Shown one piece after another: positions 56,834 through 64,000 of a DNA stretch of 64,000 bases (its first letter is position 1; the number at the start of each line of letters is the position of its first letter). A program made the position numbers and the translations under genes. Where the stretch lies: assembly GCA_030765045.1 (NCBI GenBank), contig CM060961.1:95457135-95521134 (forward strand). The letters are read 5' to 3'. The stretch is from Tenodera sinensis. Lineage: Eukaryota; Arthropoda; Insecta; Mantodea; Mantidae. The notes beneath the pieces were generated by a model. The model saw only the letters and a program-made list of their open reading frames with translations. It did no database searches and was not told the origin of the DNA.

Positions 56834-57441
56834 TGTGAAAAAATGACAAAATCCGTTCGGTTACTTTTCTATCACCTTATCTTCTAAAATTGTACCACAA
56901 ATACACATTTTTCTTCTCTTAGATAATACAGTCTACAGTCTTTCGTGTTATTACAACTCACAACTTTTACTTCTCATAAGCTTGCTCAATCCTTTTAGTG
57001 TCTTTCTTCACCTCCTCTGTCTCTCATACACTGATTTGGACCACGTGATCACTCTCGACGCTTGTTGAATCTTCTTACGACGTGCACACACGCGCAGCTG
57101 TTTTGCACTCACCGACTCATGTCCGTAGCTCAATTCCAAAACTCGCTCATTCCAAACATTCTCAGGCCTCCTTATATGCTGGGGATGACGTCTCAGGAAC
57201 TTTCTTGACTTCCACACGCACAAACACACGCATACACACTCACACACACCATAAATGACAGCTACTAGTCTCGAGAGCGTTCCGGAAACCCCTTTTGTTT
57301 CTGCCATTTCGATTGTTACACTCACGTATACACAGCAGTCGTGCAGGGCAGCCCGACCCTAAACGTCTTTGACCGCTCGCCGGTACGGCATGTGGTGTGA
57401 AGTAGCTTCGCTCCGTCCATCCTTTCTTGAGCTACGTCAGA
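56834..57441 (-). mobile_element. Solo LTR, family S (copy 4), perfect 4-bp duplication
   Basis: Minus-oriented, 608 bp from TGTGAAAAAATGACAAAATC to GAGCTACGTCAGA, flanked by ATAT on both sides (56830-56833 and 57442-57445). Its ends align with copy 1 (TGTGATAAAAATGACAAAG on the complement). TATAAGG (TATA box) near 57172 and GATGACGTCTCAGG at 57184 correspond to the promoter pair of copies 2 and 3, with one change in the CRE. Confidence 0.9.
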
Positions 57442-57611
57442 ATATAAAGTACTCAATAGCATACTATGAAAGTAAAATATATGAGCACAATCAAAAGAAC
57501 ATGTTATGTGTTGCTTTCACATTACTTTCCCTCATTCCTATTCTTCTGCTAACTTCTTGCTAATACAGATAAAATTTCATTATTTACACGCTTCGTTCCA
57601 AATATAACGAG

Positions 57612-57846
57612 AATACAGTGAAGCCCACACCTATGGTATGGGAGTAGTGTTTATGCCTCACATTCAAGAGGTCCAGAGTTCGAATCTTGGTTAGTGTGAG
57701 TTCCCGGATACGAAAAATACCCTTATTTTCCCTTATCCTGAAAGATGGGTAACTCTGAGCCCTATGAACTCCGGGCTCATTTGAATATCATTTTGTTCGT
57801 CCTCCGATATTACCTTAACGGTTAAAGGCGGTTAAAGTTAAAAAAA
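57612..57846 (+). mobile_element. tRNA-derived SINE (family D), with head
   Basis: TATGGGAGTAGTGTTTATGCC as A-box region, CCAGAGTTCGAATCTTGG as B box, then GTGAGTTCCCGGATACG, TTTTCCCTTATCCTG and CTCCGGGCTCATTTGAATAT, ending in an A-rich tail. It is the fuller relative of the SINE at 37538 and directly precedes a DR-A copy. Confidence 0.8.
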
Positions 57847-57851
57847 CTCTG

Positions 57852-58690
57852 ATATGTTGCACTCACATAACTTTCTCTACTCTAGCACTAATCATTCTTA
57901 CAAACTCTTATTCCTATATCTTCTTCGTGTTAGTTGAGATAAACATTTGCAGAAATTATCTTACTACTCGTTTTCTTATACGTGCAACGGGAATATGAGA
58001 AGACAGTAAGCTTTAAGTGATAGACAAATGTTTTAAAGCTTTCAAATTCCGTTATCTTTGCACAGTTAACATATAACAAACTGAATAACGATGTTCCAAT
58101 TGACAGAAGTATAAGTTCTCCAAAACTCACACAGTTAAAAAGGCATATCTTCGATATGGCTTAGTCTATAAAAAGCTTTATTCAGACATAAGTTGTGTAT
58201 ATTAGCAAAATCTACATTTTTTGAATACTAAGATTTGGTCTGTCTCTAACAGTTTACCAGTTATGCAAAAGTCGCTCAGAGTAGATATGACTACAGGGGC
58301 TATAGCCAAAAAATTCATTTGTCATAAAAATATCTCAAACATATGTCAGTTTAATCAAACTCGTTAGAGCCTTTTCAAGAAAATGAAAATGTTCGACACA
58401 TTTTCTATGTAAAAAGTAGTTTATGGTGGAGGAATTTTCTTCAAAATGTGACATCCTTGAAAGACATTAAACTTAAACGTCAAATTTGGTTTTTAACCGA
58501 CTTTTTGCTTTTGAGTTATACTGTCCACAGACGCACAGCTACAAACATAGACATACGCATACACAGACCTTTTTCTAAAAATGACTTTTTTGGATTTAGA
58601 GAGCCTCTAAACATATTTCTGGTGAAATCTCGACATCGAATTTTTGGGTGAAATGCAATACTTCCTCTAAGATACTATACGTGTTAGAGA
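57852..58690 (-). repeat. DR-A dispersed repeat, first of a tandem pair
   Basis: Complete minus-oriented copy from TCTGATATGTTGCACTCACA to ATACTATACGTGTTAGAGAA. The microsatellite site is not expanded (CATAGACATACGCATACACA). Confidence 0.85.
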
Positions 58691-58693
58691 AGG

Positions 58694-59325
58694 TAAAATG
58701 AATAGCGATGTTCCATTTTACAGAAGTATAAGTTCTCCTAAAGTTACACAATTAACGAGGAATATCTCCGAAATGGTTTTCACTCTAGGAAAAACTATTT
58801 ACACATAAATTGTGTGTTTTAGTCAGATGTACAATTTTTGTATAGTAAGGCTTGGTCTATCCCTTTCTGGTTACCAGTTATGCAAAAGTCGTCCAGAGTA
58901 AAACGGACTTCATGGGTTATAGCCAGAAAACTCAAGACATACATTTCATTTGCCATAAAAGTATCTCAAACATATGACATTTTAATCAAAATCGTTAGCC
59001 ATTTTCAGGAAAATCAAAATTTTCGACACATGCTCCATGTAAAGGGTAGTTTAAGAGGGTTGAATTTTCTTCAAAATCTTCGTTTTGCATCCCTTTAAGA
59101 CATTAAATTTAAATACCAACTTTGGTTTTTAACCGACTTTTCGGTTTTGAGTTATGCTGTCCACAGTCATACATACATAGAAACAGACAGACACACGGAC
59201 TCTTTTGTAAAAATGCCCTTTTTTGGATTCACAGGCATCAAAAGATATATTTCCGGTGAAATCTCGACATCGAATTTGTGGGTGGAATACAATACTTCCT
59301 CTACTTTACTATATGTAGTACGCCA
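58694..59325 (-). repeat. DR-A dispersed repeat, second of a tandem pair, outer end missing
   Basis: Begins inside the repeat at AATAGCGATGTTCCATTTTA, a few bases after the first copy ends, and runs to ACTTCCTCTACTTTACTATA. Same orientation as its neighbour, so the pair is a partial tandem duplication or two insertions. Confidence 0.8.
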
Positions 59326-59934
59326 AATCAATAGCCAAATCTTGCCAAACACAAAAAGAAAGGAAACAAAATTTAATAGGTTGCGCTCATATGATCTTGT
59401 TTACTCCCTTCTGTACAAATTAATATCATTATTGTGCTGTTCTTATGATCAACATGCGCCTTATTTATGAAGAGCTTCGCAGATAACACCCACTGTATGC
59501 ATTGTTTGTTCTCGGAAGTCTCTGATATTTCAATTACATCAAGGAGCGAGTTACTTCAGCCAATGAAATCAAAGAAATCACTAAATTTCAGTTACTAATC
59601 CCACGTGGAATGAAATACTGCGTTGCAATATCTCCCTTGTTTTCTCACTGATTCTGTTAGTTTTCTCATGACATCGTAAGTAGGTAAAGAAGGTAGGTAG
59701 AAGTAGGTAAATACCTCACATGGAGTGCGAACACTTATTGGAGAAAAAATGACAACGTTGTTTTTCGTGACACTGAAGACCTTCATCGACTCACCCGGCT
59801 TTGACTTGCCACATGTTAACCATTAGGGTAGCAGAATAGTACTTTCTTTCTTTTCTTTTTTTTCTGTTCACTTTAAGTGAATCAAGAAATTATGAAATGG
59901 TTTTATTGTGTAATTCCCAAATAAACTGAGCAGT

Positions 59935-60340
59935 GAGATAAGGGCGTCCCTTATAACCTTCTGTTTATAATTTATATATTGATGAAGTCATGATAGAATG
60001 GCAGATTAAATAGCTTAGACATTTTATAATAGGAAACAAATACTTAGATACAATGCTGTCTGCTGATGATCAAGTAGTGATTTGTAATTAGTAACCCTAC
60101 AAAGAGCCATTCTAATTTAAGTAAAATAAGTGCAGCATACAGTTTAAAAATTTCAAAAAGGAAGACTAAAATATTCGCGTTTAACGAATGCGACACCTTA
60201 AGAGGAAAAATCGTAATTGATAATACAATTTTAGAACAGGTAAATGTTTTTAAATATTTAAGATATAATCTGTCTTAAATAAAAAGTGATGACATTAATG
60301 ATAACATTAATAAATTTAATCAGATGTGTGCTTAATACAA
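59935..60340 (+). pseudogene. LINE reverse-transcriptase remnant, ADDQV type
   Basis: Plus-strand pieces in order: VR-stop-GRPL-stop-PSVYNLYIDEVMIEWQ, aligned with the common VRQGCPLSPLLFNLYIDD motif (one Gln codon now a stop); LDTMLSADDQVVIC, with the Asp-Asp pair of the active site; then ISKRKTKIFAFNECDTLRGK and IVIDNTILEQVNVFKYLRY. The ADDQV form places it in a different LINE lineage from the jockey-like pieces at 32 and 51 kb. Several stops; only the palm region remains. Confidence 0.75.
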
Positions 60341-60354
60341 GTTTAAAAATACTA

Positions 60355-60695
60355 AAAAAGAAACCAGAAAATTCAAGATATAGGTACGTTTCAATTTTCA
60401 TGCAAACATCTTAAAAATGTGGTATTTTAATCAAAATTGATTCTCTTTTTGGATAAATCAGCATTTTTGAAAAAGGTTCCTTATTAAAGGAGCAACTTGG
60501 AAGTTGCTGAATATAAATATTAAGTTTCGTAAGTTTTGTTGTTCGCACACACAAACACACAAACTAAACGCAGAGACAGACCCTTTTTATTAACACTTGT
60601 TTTGTGTTCAGCTGCCTCAAAACACGTATTCCATCTATATATCCAATGTTGAGATTTCATCGAAAGTATAATACTTCCTTCACTTCCTCTTAACT
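60355..60695 (-). repeat. DR-A inner-half fragment
   Basis: CCAGAAAATTCAAGATATAG, ATGTGGTATTTTAATCAAAA and CTGCCTCAAAACACGTATTC match the inner half of minus-oriented DR-A. It directly abuts the next copy. Confidence 0.65.
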
Positions 60696-60704
60696 ATGTA
60701 CCAG

Positions 60705-61013
60705 AAACAGTTAATGTGTTGCACTCACTGACTTTGTCTACTCTTGTACTATGCTTACAAGTTCCTCAATCTTCTTCATGCTGGTCGAGATGTTATTGCT
60801 AATTTTCTTATAGGTACAAGGGGAATATACGAATACAGTAGCTTTTGAGCGGTAGTCAAATGTTTTAAAGCAGGTCGCTATATGAAGGCTTCGAAATTTC
60901 GTTCTCTTTGAACGGCCAAGAGATAAAAAGTGGACAGCGACCTTGCATTTGAAAAAAGGGTAAGTATTGCAAAACTCGCAAAATAACAAGGAATATCTCC
61001 GAAATGGTTCACT
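60705..61013 (-). repeat. DR-A, outer part, split by the CA array
   Basis: From TAATGTGTTGCACTCACTGA to CTCCGAAATGGTTCACTATA, where the CA-rich array begins. It continues at 63227. Confidence 0.85.
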
Positions 61014-63226
61014 ATACACACACACACACACCACAAACACACACACACCACACAAACACAACACACACACAGACACACACTCCACACACACACAGACACA
61101 CGCACGCAAGCTCGCACACACACACCCACACCACACAACACACACACACACGCACGCACGCTCGCACACACACAGACACACACAGACACACACACAGACA
61201 CACACACCCACACACAACACACACACAGACACACACACCACACACACAGACACACACACAGACACACACGCAGACACACACCACACAGACACAACACACG
61301 CACAGATACACACACACAGACACACACACCACACAAACACAACGCACACACACAGATACACACAGACACACACACACACAACACACACACAGACACACAC
61401 ACCACACACACAGACACACACACACCCACACCACACACACAGACACACGCACGCACGCTCGCACACACACAGACACACACACACCCACACCACACAACAC
61501 ACACACGCACGCACGCTCGCACACACACATACCACACACACACCCACACCACACACACACAGACACAGACACAGACACACACACACCCCCACACACACAA
61601 TACACACACCCCCCACACACACAACACACAGACACACACACACCAAACACACACCCACACACAGACACACACACCACACAAACACAACACACACAGACAC
61701 ACACACACCCACACCACACAGACACACACACCGCACACACAGACACAGACACACACACCCCCACACACAATACACACACCCCCACACACACAACACACAG
61801 ACACACACACACCACACACACCCACACACAGACACACCACACACCACACAAACACAACACACACAGACACACACACCACACACACAGACACACCCACACC
61901 ACACAACACACACACGCACGCACGCTCGCACACACACAGACACACACACACCACACACACAGAACACACACACACGCACGCTCGCACACACACACATACC
62001 ACACACACCCACACCACCCACACACATAGACACAGACACACATACCCCCACACACACAATACACACACCGCCCCACACACACAACACACAGACAAACACA
62101 CCACACACACCCACACCACACACACAGACACACACGCACCCACACCACACACACTCACACCACACACACACCACACACACCACACACCACACACACCACA
62201 CACACAGACACAGACACACACACACCCCCACACACACAATACACACACCCCCCCACACACACAACACACAGACACACACACCACAGACACACCTACACCA
62301 CACACACAGACACACACGCACCCACACTACACACACAGACACACACGCACCCACGCCACACACACCACACACACACCACACACACAGACACACACAGACA
62401 CACACACCCACACCACACAGACACAAACACACACACAGACACACACCCACACCACACACACCACACACCACATACACACAACACACACCCCACACACAAC
62501 ACACCCCCCACACACAACACACACACCCCCACACACACAACACACCCCCACACACACACCCCCACACCATACCGCACATATTCCCTCACACCACACCACA
62601 CACACACCCCCACACGACACCACACACACACACAACACACACCCCACCCACACACACCCACACCACACCACACACACACCCCCACACGCACACACAAACA
62701 CACACAACACATACACCACACCACACGCACGCAAACACACACACCACACACACCCCCACACCACACCACATACACACACCTCCACACGCACACACACACA
62801 AACACACACCACACCACACGCACGCACACACACCACACACACCCCCACACTACACCACACCACACCACATACAGACACACCCCCCACACCCACACACAAA
62901 CACACACAACACACACACCACACACACCACACCACACACACGCACGCACACACACCACACACACCCCCACACCACACAACACACACACCACACACACACC
63001 CCCACACTACACACACACACCACACACACCCACACACACCACACGCACGCACGCACGAACACACACACCACACACACCCCCACACCACACACACACAACA
63101 CACACACCACACCACACGCACGCACGCACGCACACACACACGCCACACACACACCACACACACACACCCCACACACACACAAACACACACACACACCACA
63201 CACACACCCATACACCCACACACACA
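61014..63226. repeat. 2.2-kb CA-rich array with higher-order variants
   Basis: Almost pure C and A on the plus strand, with interspersed variant words that repeat at irregular intervals. GCACGCACGCTCGCACACAC-type words occur near 61150, 61450, 61508, 61916 and 61975. CCACACAAACACAACACACA-type words occur near 61049, 61329, 61674 and 61847. CCCCCACACACACAA-type words lie near 61600, 61780, 62048 and 62226. Beyond about 62500 the GCTCGC form vanishes and CCACACGCACGCACAC alternates with ACACCCCCACACCACACC at roughly 90-120 bp spacing. Lack of stop codons creates His-Thr frames (plus, 816 codons) and Cys-Val frames (minus, 613 codons); these are not genes. Confidence 0.95.
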
Positions 63227-63722
63227 AAAATAAATTGTGCTTTAACGAGGTCTCCATCGTGTATAGTAAGAGTTGGTCAATCTCTCGCGGTTTGCCACTA
63301 ATGCAAAAGTTATTCAGAGTGAACAGGACTACATGGGCTAGACAGAACATTCAAAATATAGATTTCATTTGCCGTAATTTCATTTGCACTTTAATCAAAA
63401 TCGTTAGTCATTTTTGAGAAAATGAAAATTTTGGTTTAGGGTTGAGGAATTTTTTCAAAATATTGGTGTCGCATGCTTGAAAGATAAACTTAAATAACAA
63501 ATTTGATTTTTAACCGACTTTTCGTTTCTGAGTTATGCTGGGCGCCCACACACACACACACGTAGACAAACGCTGTCAATTTTCTAAAACTTTTTTTTTT
63601 TTTTACTTTTTTAACTAAGGGGCCTCGAAGCATATATTATATTTCCGGTTAAATCTCGACATCGAATGTTTGAGTCAGATACAATAATTCCTCTACTTAC
63701 TTGACGTAGTAGAGAAAGTATG
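63227..63722 (-). repeat. DR-A, inner part after the CA array
   Basis: Continues the copy begun at 60705 with AATTGTGCTTTAACGAGGTC, GCGGTTTGCCACTAATGCAA and TTAAATCTCGACATCGAATG, ending at GACGTAGTAGAGAAAGTATG. A small CA run at 63549-63562 marks the usual microsatellite site of the family. Confidence 0.85.
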
Positions 63723-64000
63723 AAGATAAAAGAAACAAAAGAATATACAATGTTACAAGCTTTTACATAATGTCAGCCAGTTAAAAAATTTTTGGGTTCT
63801 ATTCTAAATTTAGTCCGTTAGCTATAAAAAATTAATGTACTTATCACATAGATTATTAATTTAGCATGTTATATAGTTTTAGAATTACATACAGATACAT
63901 TTTGCAAAACCGAATAAAGTGCTCCAGAATGAAAATAACTGAAAATGAAAGGGAGGCTGCAGTTTGACAACTCCTAGGGGGAAATGCCATAAATGTGTAA
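63723..64000. other. No recognisable gene
   Basis: AT-rich sequence to the window end, without motif. Confidence 0.4.

Noticed and set aside
60738..63417. Very long frames on both strands across the CA array (up to 816 codons of His/Thr, 613 of Cys/Val)
   Set aside because: The array contains almost no T on one strand, so stop codons cannot occur. Translations are pure low complexity, and both flanks are a non-coding dispersed repeat.

Overview
This is eukaryotic nuclear DNA, AT-rich and almost entirely transposon-derived. It most resembles intergenic sequence of a large arthropod (probably insect) genome. The clues are a GTAAGT-type intron, TATA plus TCAGT core-promoter spacing, tRNA-headed SINEs, jockey-like LINEs, an LTR element primed by tRNA-Leu, and hAT, Tc1/mariner and TTAA-target transposons of kinds common in insects. 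The species cannot be named from this sequence. I see no bacterial-type operon, no CRISPR array and no rRNA gene. No intact host gene could be established. The only host-like coding traces are a decayed gamma-glutamylcyclotransferase copy (23.3-23.8 kb) and an unidentified two-exon fragment (9.4-9.9 kb).

The backbone is one dispersed family, here called DR-A. It is about 0.85-1 kb, non-coding, and bounded by ACTTTCTCTACT in opposite orientation at the two ends. About 20 full or partial copies lie on both strands. They carry an internal CA/TG site that has expanded differently in different copies, and one copy is split by a 2.2 kb CA-rich array (61.0-63.2 kb). Other elements sit inside DR-A copies: a LINE with a 9-bp target duplication (51.1-52.2 kb), a SINE with an 11-bp duplication (41.0-41.2 kb), and a rearranged, partly inverted copy with SINE fragments at its breakpoints (36.9-37.9 kb).

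Region by region. 0-5.4 kb: DR-A pieces, a SINE, and a foldback-type element whose left arm is interrupted by a TTAA-target transposon. 5.5-14.6 kb: SINEs, unassigned repeats, the two-exon candidate, a LINE 3' end and a hAT remnant. 15.4-20 kb: DR-A, then a TTAA transposon carrying a nested, structurally complete LTR element (two LTRs, primer site, purine tract, target duplication) with one long Gag-like ORF and no polymerase. 20-30 kb: DR-A, SINEs and the GGCT pseudogene. 30-34 kb: two solo LTRs of one family, the second split by a SINE with a 13-bp duplication, and between them a jockey-like RT remnant. 34-45 kb: DR-A copies, an isolated TATA/Inr promoter, a TAA microsatellite and SINEs. 45-48.7 kb: a BED-finger hAT remnant and a long-spaced Tc1/mariner transposase remnant. 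49.5-57.5 kb: two more solo LTRs, the LINE, and DR-A copies. 57.6-64 kb: SINE, tandem DR-A copies, another LINE RT remnant and the CA array.

The interest lies in layered insertion history rather than in a working gene system. Several insertions are proven by target-site duplications visible in the sequence. Nothing here amounts to a new functional system.
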